The translations under genes were made by a program, and so were the position numbers. Positions 9,026-17,583 of a DNA stretch of 64,000 bases are shown here, piece after piece. Every line of letters starts with the position of its first letter. Within the stretch, counting starts at the first letter, position 1. Where the stretch lies: positions 32,001 to 96,000 of the forward strand of contig NZ_FNOR01000019.1 in the NCBI RefSeq assembly GCF_900107095.1, in the 5' to 3' direction. Source of the DNA: Collimonas sp. OK242. GTDB taxonomy: Bacteria > Pseudomonadota > Gammaproteobacteria > Burkholderiales > Burkholderiaceae_D. The notes beneath the pieces are model-generated. The model was not told the origin of the DNA. It saw only the letters and a program-made list of their open reading frames with translations, and made no database searches.

Positions 9026-11098
9026 TTGACCGAAGATACATCTCCCCTTGTTGCAGAAGGCGCTTTGTCCGCTGCAATTGCCACGGCAGCTCCCGGCGCC
9101 CACGATGCCGACATCGATCGCCTGTTCGCCAGTTCCGGCCCGCTTGGACAGGCGGTCGGCGGCTTTCGCCCGCGCCAGGCGCAGACCGAAATGGCGAAAG
9201 CCATCGCCGACGCCATCGCCCAGCAAAGAACGCTGATTGCCGAAGCCGGCACCGGTACCGGCAAGACTTTCGCTTACCTGGTGCCGGCCTTGCTGTGGGG
9301 CGGCAAGGTGATCGTCTCGACCGGCACCAAGAATTTGCAAGACCAGTTGTACTTGCGCGACATTCCTACCGTGCGCAAGGCGCTCAGCGCGCCGGTCTCA
9401 GTCGCGCTGCTGAAAGGGCGCGCCAATTACGTCTGCCATTTTCATTTGGAACGGACCCTGCAGAATGGCCGCATGACATCGCGCGAGGATGTCGGCTACC
9501 TGCGTGAAATTTCCCGTTTCATGAAAACCACCTCGTCCGGCGACAAGGCTGAGTTATCCAAGGTGCCGGAAACCGCGTTGATCTGGAATCTGGTGACCTC
9601 GACCCGCGATACCTGCATGGGCGCCGAATGCCAGTATTACCAGGACTGTTTCGTGATGAAGGCGCGCAAGGAAGCGCAGCAGGCTGACGTGGTGGTGGTC
9701 AATCACCACCTGTTCTTTGCCGATGTGGCTTTGAAGGACACCGGCGTCGCGGAATTGCTGCCGTCGGCCAACACCATCATCTTCGACGAAGCGCACCAAT
9801 TGCCCGAAGTCGCCACTTTATTTTTTGGCAATACCGTCTCTACCTCGCAGATCCTGGAATTGTGTCGTGACGTGCTGGCAGAAGGCTTGTCGCATGCCCG
9901 CGACGGCGCCGACTGGGGACAAGTGGTGGTGCCGGTAGAAAAAGCCGCACGCGATTTACGGCTGGCCTTTCCGCAGGAAGGGGTACGGCTGGCGGTGAAC
10001 CAGATTGCGCCGTCGAGCGCATTCTTCCCGGCGCTGGAAACCATGCGCGCGCAATTGCACGGCATGATTGCCGTCCTCGAAAAGCAGGCGGAACGGGCGG
10101 AAACCATTGAGCAGTGCCGGACCCGCGCAGTGGAGCTGGGCCACCAGCTGGACAGCTGGAACAGTGCGCCAGGCGCCAGCAGCGGCAAGAGCGCAAAGAA
10201 AGCCAAGGCAAGCGGAGCGGAAGGCGAAGAAGGCAGCGTGCTGTGGGTAGAAGCCTTTTCATCGTCCTTGCAATTGCATCAGACACCGCTGTCGATTGCG
10301 CCGATTTTTAATAAACAGCGTGAAGGTGTCGCCCGCTCCTGGATTTTTACCTCCGCCACGCTGGCGGTGAAGAACGATTTCCAGCACTACGCCTCGCAAA
10401 TGGGCTTGTGGGACGAGCCGGCCCAATCCTGGCCTAGTCCCTTCGACTATGGCGAGCAGGGCCTGCTCTACGTGCCGCACAACCTGCCGCAGCCGAATTC
10501 GCCTGACTATACCGACGCCGTCATCGACGCCGCGCTGCCGGTGATTGAAGCCGCGGGCGGCCGTGCCTTTCTGTTGTGCACGACGATACGCGCAGTCAAT
10601 CGCGCCGCCGAACGATTACGCGCCGAATTCGAAGCGCGCCATCTGGATTTTCCCCTGATGGTGCAAGGCGAGGCGGGGCGCACCGAGCTGCTGGACCGTT
10701 TCCGCGCTGCCGGCAACGCCGTGCTGATCGGCAGCCAGAGTTTCTGGGAAGGCGTCGATGTGCGCGGCGAAGCATTGTCCCTGGTGATTATCGACAAGCT
10801 GCCATTTTCACCGCCCGACGATCCGGTCCTGGCGGCACGTATCGATGCGCTCGAATCCAAAGGCATGAACGGTTTCATGCACCACCAGTTACCGGCTGCC
10901 ATCATTAACCTGAAGCAGGGCGCCGGCCGCCTGATCCGCGATGAAGCCGATCGCGGCGTCTTGATGATTTGCGATCCGCGCCTGATTTCCAAAGGCTACG
11001 GCCGGCGCATCTGGCAGAGTTTGCCGCCGTTCAAGCGGACCCGGGAGCTGGATGCGGTAAAGGCGTTCTGGCGCGGCGACGCGATTGATCCTGATTGA
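9026..11098 (+). CDS. DinG/YoaA-family ATP-dependent DNA helicase
   Basis: XPD-like superfamily 2 5'-3' helicase with an iron-sulfur domain. The Walker A is AEAGTGTGKTF (about 72-82); four Cys that would hold the 4Fe-4S cluster occur in NYVCHF and DTCMGAECQYYQDCF; the DEAH box is IIFDEAHQLPE; the C-terminal motif VI is QGAGRLIRDEADRG. It is 690 aa, closer to YoaA than to the longer DinG with an exonuclease domain. A short Ala/Lys/Gly-rich insertion (about 380-400, GASSGKSAKKAKASGAEGEE) is unlike the E. coli proteins. Start is TTG 9026 with a weak ribosome binding site. Likely roles are replication-fork repair and R-loop removal. Confidence 0.93.
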   Translation: MTEDTSPLVAEGALSAAIATAAPGAHDADIDRLFASSGPLGQAVGGFRPRQAQTEMAKAIADAIAQQRTLIAEAGTGTGKTFAYLVPALLWGGKVIVSTGTKNLQDQLYLRDIPTVRKALSAPVSVALLKGRANYVCHFHLERTLQNGRMTSREDVGYLREISRFMKTTSSGDKAELSKVPETALIWNLVTSTRDTCMGAECQYYQDCFVMKARKEAQQADVVVVNHHLFFADVALKDTGVAELLPSANTIIFDEAHQLPEVATLFFGNTVSTSQILELCRDVLAEGLSHARDGADWGQVVVPVEKAARDLRLAFPQEGVRLAVNQIAPSSAFFPALETMRAQLHGMIAVLEKQAERAETIEQCRTRAVELGHQLDSWNSAPGASSGKSAKKAKASGAEGEEGSVLWVEAFSSSLQLHQTPLSIAPIFNKQREGVARSWIFTSATLAVKNDFQHYASQMGLWDEPAQSWPSPFDYGEQGLLYVPHNLPQPNSPDYTDAVIDAALPVIEAAGGRAFLLCTTIRAVNRAAERLRAEFEARHLDFPLMVQGEAGRTELLDRFRAAGNAVLIGSQSFWEGVDVRGEALSLVIIDKLPFSPPDDPVLAARIDALESKGMNGFMHHQLPAAIINLKQGAGRLIRDEADRGVLMICDPRLISKGYGRRIWQSLPPFKRTRELDAVKAFWRGDAIDPD

Positions 11099-11205
11099 AC
11101 ATGAGATAGCGCTATCACTCTTGTACCGGACAGGACGGTGCGGTACATTGATGCTGGCGCGGTCAATTGCGATCGGCTAAGCTGCCCCGGATTTCCCTTC
11201 TTGAG

Positions 11206-11223
11206 TTGTCATCAACTTGTAAT
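11206..11223 (+). promoter_or_regulatory. Possible Pho box upstream of ppx
   Basis: TTGTCATCAACTTGTAAT agrees with the enterobacterial PhoB consensus (two CTGTCAT-like heptamers 11 bp apart) at 13 of 18 positions. A further TTGTCAC at 11236-11242 is not in 11-bp phase. It lies 83 bp before the ppx start, a plausible place for phosphate control of a polyphosphate enzyme. The match is imperfect and the assignment tentative. Confidence 0.35.
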
Positions 11224-11305
11224 ACTCGGCGTCTATTGTCACAGCTTGCGTTTTCAGGCGGCTGACGCCGGTTTTGTCGAACGTTCGTTTGGATAAAGGT
11301 AAGCA

Positions 11306-12760
11306 ATGTTTGCAGCAGTGGATTTGGGGTCCAACAGTTTCCGTTTGCATATAGGCAAATACAATGGTGATGCGATTCGCGTCATCAAGAGTGCGCGCGA
11401 CCCGATCCGACTGGCTGCCGGCCTGGATAGCAAGGGCTATCTGACCGAACAGGCGATGCAGGTTGCGCTGGATTCCCTGTCGCGCTTCCGCAATATCCTG
11501 GCCGACTATCAATTGGAAGCCGTGCGGGTGGTGGCGACCAACACGCTGCGCGTCGCCAAGAACGCGGCGGAATTCCTGCCGATCGCCGAACAGGTCGTCG
11601 GCTACCCGATCGAAATCATTTCGGGAGAAGAAGAGGGGCGGCTGATTTACATGGGCGTCGCCAGCATGCTGCGTCTGCCCAATGAAAAGCGGCTGGTGCT
11701 GGACATCGGCGGCGGCTCCACCGAGCTGATCCTGGGGCGCGGTCAACAGATCGAGCGGGTCGAGTCGTTCGGCATCGGCACCGTCAATCAAAGCCTGGCT
11801 TTTTTTGCCGATGGCCAGATTACTGCGCAAGCCTACGATGCCGCGGTGCTTTCCGCGCGCAGCCATTTCGAAGACGCGGCGCCGCCGTATCGTCCGCAAA
11901 ACTGGAGCCATGCCTACGGTTCTTCCGGCACTATCCGGGCGATTTCCGAGACCATCGAAAGAAACGGCCTGGGCGATTACCGTCTGTCGTACACCAGCCT
12001 GGAAGCCTTGCGGGCACGTTTCGTCGAGTTCGGCCACGTCAGCCGTATCGATTTGCTGGGCATGAAACCGGAGCGTGCTGCGGTCATGGTTGGCGGCCTG
12101 GCTGTATTGATCGGCCTGATGCAGGAGTTGGGGATAGAAGTGATCCAGCCGATCGAAGCCGGCCTGCGCATGGGCGTGATGTGGGATCTGCAGCTGCGCG
12201 GCACGCGCCTGGACCGGCGCGATCAATCGGTGCACGATTTCTCGCAGCGCTTTCACGTAGACCAATTACGCGCAAGCCGGGTTGCTGAAACGGCGACCTC
12301 CCTGTTTGAAATGCTCAGGCCCAGCAGCGATGGCCTCAGCCAGTATTTGCACTGGAGCGCCTTGCTGCATGAAGTCGGGCTGGTGGTCTCGCAAAGCGGC
12401 TATCACAAGCATGCCGCCTACCTGATCGAAAATGCCGATCTGTCCGGTTTCACCACCCGTGAACAGCGTGCGATGAGCATGTTGATCCTGGGGCAGAAGG
12501 GAAACCTGCGGAAGATCAGCGATGCGCTGCTGGATCCTGATTTTTCCAAGGCGGTGCTGGCTCTGCGCCTGGCGGTGATGTTCCTGCATTCGCGGATCGA
12601 GGTCGATCTGGATGAGTTGCGCTTGAAAATGAAGAGCAAGATCGAGCTCGATATCAAGCGCGACTTGATTGAAGATCATCCAACCGCGAGTTACTGGATG
12701 AGCAAGGAGCAAGACTGGTGGCGCGAGATTGGCGTCGATTTCGCCATTCGCCGGACCTGA
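11306..12760 (+). CDS. ppx: Exopolyphosphatase (Ppx/GppA family)
   Basis: Releases phosphate from the ends of inorganic polyphosphate, or acts on pppGpp in the GppA branch. The ASKHA-fold phosphate loops are AVDLGSNSFRLHIG at the N-terminus and VLDIGGGSTELILG near residue 133, and YGSSGTIRAI lies near 210. The C-terminal half (from about 315) is the all-helical HD-like part. Length 484 aa is typical for Ppx. ATG 11306 follows GATAAAGGTAAGC. The gene stands alone; ppk is not next to it. A possible Pho box lies upstream. Confidence 0.93.
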   Translation: MFAAVDLGSNSFRLHIGKYNGDAIRVIKSARDPIRLAAGLDSKGYLTEQAMQVALDSLSRFRNILADYQLEAVRVVATNTLRVAKNAAEFLPIAEQVVGYPIEIISGEEEGRLIYMGVASMLRLPNEKRLVLDIGGGSTELILGRGQQIERVESFGIGTVNQSLAFFADGQITAQAYDAAVLSARSHFEDAAPPYRPQNWSHAYGSSGTIRAISETIERNGLGDYRLSYTSLEALRARFVEFGHVSRIDLLGMKPERAAVMVGGLAVLIGLMQELGIEVIQPIEAGLRMGVMWDLQLRGTRLDRRDQSVHDFSQRFHVDQLRASRVAETATSLFEMLRPSSDGLSQYLHWSALLHEVGLVVSQSGYHKHAAYLIENADLSGFTTREQRAMSMLILGQKGNLRKISDALLDPDFSKAVLALRLAVMFLHSRIEVDLDELRLKMKSKIELDIKRDLIEDHPTASYWMSKEQDWWREIGVDFAIRRT

Positions 12761-12833
12761 CGCAAGCCGCCGCTATTATCCGCAGGGCGGGCACAGCCTG
12801 GCCATCCGGCTCACCCCGCCGGGGCGAAGATTC

Positions 12834-13958
12834 TCAGTAAGTCAGCCCATTGGCCTTGTTGAACAGCGCCATGTCCACGTAGCCGGAGAGGTGATTGCTG
12901 TTGGCGGCTTCGCCCACGGTATAGCCGCCTATATCGAAACCGCCGCCGGGGATCGTGTATTCAGCCTGGCCGGGGGCTCTTTTGCCGGCTGGCAGCAGCC
13001 GTGTCCATGATTTGGCTGCAGTGAAACCTTCCAGCGTCAGTGCCGACACCGGCTCATCGCGGTACTTCCGCATCATGTTCAAATGTTCAAGCTGTATCGA
13101 AGAACTGCCGAGGTTGGGGTTGGGGACGACTTGCGAGAATACTGTCCATTCCACGGCTTTGACGCCTGCCAGCTGGCGCAGCGTGGTCAGGTTAGTGAGG
13201 GATAAGCCGGCGACAAAGGTTTGCGGCGCAAGTTTGCGAAATTCCTTCAGGAATACCCCGGCGCTCACCGTGTCCGCGATCATGATCACGAAACCCGGCC
13301 TGGCGCTGGCCAGCTGCGCCGTCTCACTGCGCATTTTTGCCTGATCATTGCTCAGGTGGACGGTGCCGCTAAGCTTGATGCCGCTTTCACGCATCTGATC
13401 GGTGAGCCGCCGATAGGCGTCCGCGGTGGCGGCAGATTCTTGATATACGATGCCCACATTGTTGATGCCCAGCTTATCGAAATGGGAAAATATGTGGCGG
13501 ATTTCCTGCTGGTAGCTGGGACGCCAAAACAAGACTTTGGCATCTTTCTGGTAATCGGCGCCAGCCAATGGGGCATATAAGGTCAAGCCGCTGCGTTTGA
13601 ATTCTGCCGAATCCAGCACCGCCCGGGTCACATCGTCGCCGACGCCGCCAAACAGGTAGGAGACGTGGGCCTGGGCGATCAGTTCGGTCACCGCCTTCAC
13701 GGCCAGGTCGGCCTGGCCGCGGTCGTCGCGCACCAGATATTGAATGCGGCGGCCGTTGATCCCGCCCTTTGCATTGAGAACGTCGAAATAGGTCTTGATG
13801 CCGGCGACATAATCGCGTCCCAGATCCGCATTAGGTCCGGACAAGTCGATGGCCTGGCCGATCACGATGGCGTCGGCGGCCGCATTTGCCAGCAACGGCA
13901 GACACAGCGAGAGGGCGACCAGATACTTGCACAAAAAGCGTTTCAAGTTTAAGTTCAT
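12834..13958 (-). CDS. Periplasmic substrate-binding protein, branched-chain amino acid type (Peripla_BP_6)
   Basis: 374 aa with a signal peptide (MNLNLKRFLCKYLVALSLCLPLLANA, written here only as a description of residues 1-26). The mature part opens with the typical IVIGQAIDLSGPNADLG and continues through YFDVLNAKGGINGRRIQY, the usual start of LivJ/LivK-like clamshell proteins. No permease or ATPase genes accompany it, so it either serves a distant transporter or acts as a ligand sensor. It converges on ppx with 73 bp between stops. Confidence 0.88.
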   Translation of the reverse strand: MNLNLKRFLCKYLVALSLCLPLLANAAADAIVIGQAIDLSGPNADLGRDYVAGIKTYFDVLNAKGGINGRRIQYLVRDDRGQADLAVKAVTELIAQAHVSYLFGGVGDDVTRAVLDSAEFKRSGLTLYAPLAGADYQKDAKVLFWRPSYQQEIRHIFSHFDKLGINNVGIVYQESAATADAYRRLTDQMRESGIKLSGTVHLSNDQAKMRSETAQLASARPGFVIMIADTVSAGVFLKEFRKLAPQTFVAGLSLTNLTTLRQLAGVKAVEWTVFSQVVPNPNLGSSSIQLEHLNMMRKYRDEPVSALTLEGFTAAKSWTRLLPAGKRAPGQAEYTIPGGGFDIGGYTVGEAANSNHLSGYVDMALFNKANGLTY

Positions 13959-14106
13959 TGGGAAGTCGACATATGGCGATGGAGGTGCCGCGATTCTGGT
14001 TGTAAATTGTGACGGCTTGATGAATTTGTTTCGTTTTTGAAACGGTTCTTGCCGATGGCTGGATAATTGTATATATTATTTATACGATTTAATTATGGAG
14101 AGTTGA

Positions 14107-14619
14107 ATGGTTACCAGTAAAAATGTAAAAACAGGTGTGGCGCCAGCTGTGAAACGCGCCGTCAAGAAGCCTGCAGCGGCGATCAAGACCGTTGCCAAGG
14201 CCAAGCCGGCAGCGCGTTCCGCCGCCAAACCAGGGCCGAAGGCCGCGCCCGCAATTAAGCCTGCGGCCAAGGCCGTAGTGAAGCCCGCAATGAAACCCTT
14301 GCTCGTCGCCAAGCCGCTCGCAGCGAAACCCGCGCTGCCTGTCAGCAAATCGGCGCCTGGCATCAAATCTTTGCCGGACCTGAAGGCCAAAGTAAAAAAG
14401 GCCAAGCTGGTACGCGATAGCTTCACCATGCCCGCCGATGAATATCAAGTCCTGGGCGACGTCAAAAAGACTTTCTTGAAGGCTGGCCTGGAAGTGAAGA
14501 AGAGTGAACTGTTGCGCGTTGGCGTTGCCTTGATCCGCGAGCTGGATCTGGCAAGACTGAAACTGGCCGTGGCCAGCTTGCCGCCGGTGAAGGCAGGTCG
14601 TCCGAAGAAAGAGAAATAA
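14107..14619 (+). CDS. Histone H1-like Lys/Ala/Pro-rich protein with C-terminal ribbon-helix-helix-like domain
   Basis: 170 aa in two parts. Residues 1-95 are almost only Lys, Ala, Pro and Val in KPAAK-type repeats, like the DNA-condensing tails of eukaryotic H1 and bacterial AlgP/HctB proteins. Residues 96-170 (KLVRDSFTMPADEYQVLGDV...VKKSELLRVGVALI) look like a beta strand followed by two helices, a pattern seen in ribbon-helix-helix DNA-binding domains. A nucleoid-associated role is inferred. ATG 14107 follows ATGGAGAGTTGA; an AT-rich stretch just upstream (TATATTATTTATACG) probably holds its promoter. Confidence 0.8.
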   Translation: MVTSKNVKTGVAPAVKRAVKKPAAAIKTVAKAKPAARSAAKPGPKAAPAIKPAAKAVVKPAMKPLLVAKPLAAKPALPVSKSAPGIKSLPDLKAKVKKAKLVRDSFTMPADEYQVLGDVKKTFLKAGLEVKKSELLRVGVALIRELDLARLKLAVASLPPVKAGRPKKEK

Positions 14620-14647
14620 GACAGATTCGCTGCGCTCAGCGGTCCGC

Positions 14648-14710
14648 TAAATGGGGTCCGGATTGGTACGACGGCAGGACGCGTCGTCGTACCAATCCGG
14701 ACCCCATTTA
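14648..14710. repeat. Perfect 26-bp inverted repeat (REP/RAYT-like hairpin)
   Basis: The arm at 14648-14673 (starting TAAATGGGGTCCGGATTGG) is matched without error by its reverse complement at 14685-14710, around an 11-nt loop. It begins 29 bp after the H1-like gene. A terminator would rarely have such a long perfect stem and there is no T tract. The AAATGGGGTC terminus resembles the palindromic repeats linked to REP-associated tyrosine transposases in other Proteobacteria; no transposase is present here. Confidence 0.7.
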
Positions 14711-14778
14711 TTTGCTGCCGATTTATCGAAAAACATCGGGATTGAAACGGTGAAAATTGGTTTTTTAACACTGTTGCT

Positions 14779-14840
14779 ATGTCATGGAACCGAAATAAAT
14801 CTGTCATTTTCTTGAAGTAATCGGTGGTTAGGCTTGTCAT
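14779..14840 (+). promoter_or_regulatory. Candidate Pho-box array upstream of the lipid-remodelling operon
   Basis: CCGAAATAAATCTGTCAT (14790-14807) matches the PhoB consensus at 15 of 18 positions. TGTCAT occurs at 14780, 14802 and 14835, that is, 22 and 33 bp apart, multiples of the 11-bp PhoB half-site period. The array ends 25 bp before the olsB-like start. PhoB binding is inferred from known enterobacterial and rhizobial sites. Confidence 0.6.
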
Positions 14841-14864
14841 CGTCACAATCAGAAAGGACGATGA

Positions 14865-15632
14865 ATGCAACTACTAACGAATCCAGGCGAAGCCAGTCCT
14901 AGTGTTTCCAAGTTGACGGTTAGTCTTGCCAGTACGCCGGAAGAAGTGCGCGAAGTGCAACGCCTGCGCTACAAGGTTTTTATCGAGGCGATGGGCTTGT
15001 CTACGCTAGCCAATGCAGATGGTCTGGACAGCGATGAATTCGATTCTTATTGCGATCACCTGATCGTCCGCGATACCAATACCTTGCGCGTGGTCGGCAC
15101 TTATCGTGTGATGAGTCCGCATGCTGCGCGGCGCATGGGGCGTTATTATTCAGAGCAGGAATTCGATCTCGGCCGGCTCGATAATCTACGCGACAGGATA
15201 GCCGAAGCCGGGCGCGCCTGCATCGATCCCGCCTACCGCAGCGGCAGCGTCATCATGCTGTTGTGGGCAGGCCTGGCGGCGTTCATGCGGCGCGAGCGGT
15301 GCGACTATCTGATGGGGTGCGCCAGCGTCAGTCTGGCCGACGGTGGCCATAACGCCGCGGCTTTGTATCATGGCCTCGATCACAGCAATTTTTCTCCTGC
15401 CGAATACCGCGTCACGCCGCATGTGCCGTTTCCGGTATATGAACGCGAAGCCGGCCACGTGGCGCAGATGCCGCCGCTGTTAAAGGGATATTTGCGCAGC
15501 GGCGCCTGGGTCTGCGGCGACCCGGCCTGGGATCCCGATTTCCATTCCGCCGATTTCTTCCTGCTGCTGCCTTTATCCAAGCTGGACCAGCGCTACGCTC
15601 GCCACTATCTTAAAGAAACGAGGGCGGCATGA
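14865..15632 (+). CDS. OlsB-like N-acyltransferase (lyso-ornithine lipid synthase family)
   Basis: 255 aa GNAT-fold protein of the hemolysin/OlsB type (Acetyltransf_5), which transfers a 3-hydroxyacyl chain from ACP to the alpha-amino group of ornithine. Family signatures are LRYKVFIEAMGLS, FDSYCDHLIVRD, VVGTYRVMSPHAARRMG, YYSEQEFDL, EAGRACIDPAYRSG and a late LLLPLSKLDQRYARHYL. Starts at ATG 14865 behind AGAAAGGACG; an overlapping ATG at 14861 is in another frame. Its last codons overlap the next gene's ATG (15629). OlsA, the second acyltransferase, is not adjacent. FeeM-like N-acyl amino acid synthase is an alternative call. Confidence 0.75.
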   Translation: MQLLTNPGEASPSVSKLTVSLASTPEEVREVQRLRYKVFIEAMGLSTLANADGLDSDEFDSYCDHLIVRDTNTLRVVGTYRVMSPHAARRMGRYYSEQEFDLGRLDNLRDRIAEAGRACIDPAYRSGSVIMLLWAGLAAFMRRERCDYLMGCASVSLADGGHNAAALYHGLDHSNFSPAEYRVTPHVPFPVYEREAGHVAQMPPLLKGYLRSGAWVCGDPAWDPDFHSADFFLLLPLSKLDQRYARHYLKETRAA

Positions 15633-16513
15633 AGCCGGGCGAGCAGTTCCTGGATGCCGCGCTGTTCCATTCTCTGGATGGCGCCGCGTCCGGCAGCGGA
15701 TCCGGTTCGAAGCGCGACCCGATCCGCTTCCGCACTATCTGGATTTCCGACGTTCACCTGGGAACCACGGGCTGCCAGGCTGCTCGCCTGCTGGAGTTTT
15801 TGCGTGCGACCGAATCCGATACCTTATATCTGGTCGGCGATATCATCGACGGCTGGCAATTGAAGCGTCGCTGGTATTGGGACCAGGTGCACAACAACGT
15901 GGTGCAAACGGTGTTGAAAAAGGCGCGCAAGGGGACTGAGGTGATTTTCGTTCCCGGCAATCACGACGAGGCTGTGCGCCAATTCATCGATCTGGACTTC
16001 GGCGGTATCCGGATTCGCGATGAATTGGTGCATACCACCGCGCAAGGCAAGCGCATGCTGGTGCTGCACGGCGATCGTTTCGATGGCGTGATTGCCTGCG
16101 CCAAATGGCTGGCGTATGTGGGCGATGGCTTGTACACCGTGATCCTGAAATTCAACCAATGGTTCAACGGCTGGCGCGCACGTGCCGGTTTGCCCTACTG
16201 GTCGCTATCGCAATACCTGAAACTCAAGGTGAAAAACGCAGTGAATTATATTTCCTCGTTTGAAGACGCATTGGCGGCGGAAGCAAAAAAGAAGGGCCTG
16301 GACGGCGTCATTTGCGGCCATATCCATAAGCCGGAAATTCGCGACATCGACGGCATCAAATATTGTAACGACGGCGACTGGGTGGAAAGCTTGTCGGCGC
16401 TGGTGGAGGAAGCCAGCGGCGAACTGCGCCTGGTGACCTGGCAGGAAATCATGCAACAAAAGAATGCTGTGTCCAGCAACCGGGTCCGTGAGTTATGCGA
16501 ATTGCCATCGTAA
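15629..16513 (+). CDS. PlcP-like metallophosphoesterase (phospholipase C type)
   Basis: Calcineurin-type metallophosphoesterase, 294 aa. Metal ligands are in WISDVHLGTTGCQA, LVGDIIDGW, VPGNHDE, LHGDRFD and CGHIHKPE. It is often labelled UDP-2,3-diacylglucosamine diphosphatase, but the DVHLGT-GCQA segment, YWSLSQYLKLKVKNAVNYI and the position before a glycosyltransferase match the PlcP group, which in Sinorhizobium cuts phospholipid head groups to give diacylglycerol when phosphate is scarce. The N-terminal 30 residues are Gly/Ser-rich and unconserved. It overlaps olsB by 4 bp and the next gene by 19 bp, implying coupled translation. Confidence 0.8.
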   Translation: MKPGEQFLDAALFHSLDGAASGSGSGSKRDPIRFRTIWISDVHLGTTGCQAARLLEFLRATESDTLYLVGDIIDGWQLKRRWYWDQVHNNVVQTVLKKARKGTEVIFVPGNHDEAVRQFIDLDFGGIRIRDELVHTTAQGKRMLVLHGDRFDGVIACAKWLAYVGDGLYTVILKFNQWFNGWRARAGLPYWSLSQYLKLKVKNAVNYISSFEDALAAEAKKKGLDGVICGHIHKPEIRDIDGIKYCNDGDWVESLSALVEEASGELRLVTWQEIMQQKNAVSSNRVRELCELPS

Positions 16514-17553
16514 CTGACGCGGGGCAATCGCAAATAAACGGAGTCGTCAATACTTTACGCGCCACCAGCGCTTGTCTGCGCCAGAACGGCCACGAAGTAT
16601 TGCTGCTCAATCCTGATGATTTTCCAACCTTTGCCTGTCCCACTTATCCGGAAATCCGCCTGGCCCACAAACCTTACGCCAGGATTGCCGCCAGCCTGAA
16701 AGCGTTTGCGCCGGACTGCATCCATATCTCGACCGAAGGGCCAATGGGCTTGGCCGCCAGGCGCTTTTGCCTGCGTCAGGGAATAGGCTTCACCACCGCC
16801 TACCATACCCGTTTTCCCGAATACCTGAGCGCACGTTCGATTTTGCCGAAGGCGCTGACTTATCGCTGGCTACGCTGGTTTCACGGCCCTTCGAAGGCGG
16901 TGATGGTGCCCACTCCGCATGTGCTCAGGGAGTTGGAGCAGCGCGGCTTTCGCCATCTGGTGCTGTGGGGCCGGGGCGTCGATACCGAGCGCTTCAAGCC
17001 GGTGGATGAGGATCATGCCTGTATCGCGCGTCCCCTGTATTTGTATGTCGGCCGGGTCGCGGTGGAAAAGAATATCGAATCTTTCTTGCAAGCCGATCTG
17101 CCAGGCAGCAAGTGGGTGATCGGCGATGGGCCATTACGCGAAGAATTGCAGCAACGCTATCCGGAGGTGCAATTTCTGGGGGCAAAACCGCACCACGAAC
17201 TCACTTCGTACTACAACTGCGCCGATGTCATGGTATTCCCCAGCCATACCGATACCTTCGGCCTGGTCATGGTAGAGGCTATGGCGTGCGGCGTTCCGGT
17301 TGCGGCCTATCCGGTGGCAGGCCCGTTAGATGTTGTGGCGCATGGCCGCTCCGGAATACTGGATGTGGACCTGACTTCGGCTTGCCTGCGCGCCCTGGTC
17401 CTGGATCGGCATGAGGTCCGCAAACATGCGTTGGAGTATTCCTGGGAAATTGCAACCCAGCAGTTCCAGCAGCATTTGTTTCAAATCCACAGCGTGAAAG
17501 CCCGTCCCGCGCATCTGCTGGCGAGAAGATCACGGCCGCTATCCGGTTTGTAG
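16495..17553 (+). CDS. Glycosyltransferase family 4 (Agt-like, probable diacylglycerol glycosyltransferase)
   Basis: GT-B fold retaining glycosyltransferase, 352 aa. The N-terminal acceptor domain starts MRIAIVTDAGQSQINGVVNTL; the C-terminal nucleotide-sugar domain has LYVGRVAVEKNIE, VIGDGPLREELQ and the E-x7-E motif in FGLVMVEAMACGVPVAAYP. Proteins of this type, coded beside plcP, glucosylate diacylglycerol to make phosphorus-free glycolipids. It starts inside the end of the plcP-like gene (19-bp overlap) and a terminator follows. The acceptor is inferred from context; a cell-surface mannosyltransferase role is the main alternative. Confidence 0.8.
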   Translation: MRIAIVTDAGQSQINGVVNTLRATSACLRQNGHEVLLLNPDDFPTFACPTYPEIRLAHKPYARIAASLKAFAPDCIHISTEGPMGLAARRFCLRQGIGFTTAYHTRFPEYLSARSILPKALTYRWLRWFHGPSKAVMVPTPHVLRELEQRGFRHLVLWGRGVDTERFKPVDEDHACIARPLYLYVGRVAVEKNIESFLQADLPGSKWVIGDGPLREELQQRYPEVQFLGAKPHHELTSYYNCADVMVFPSHTDTFGLVMVEAMACGVPVAAYPVAGPLDVVAHGRSGILDVDLTSACLRALVLDRHEVRKHALEYSWEIATQQFQQHLFQIHSVKARPAHLLARRSRPLSGL

Positions 17554-17583
17554 CTCCAGCTAGCTGCACCGGCTTGCCGCCAT

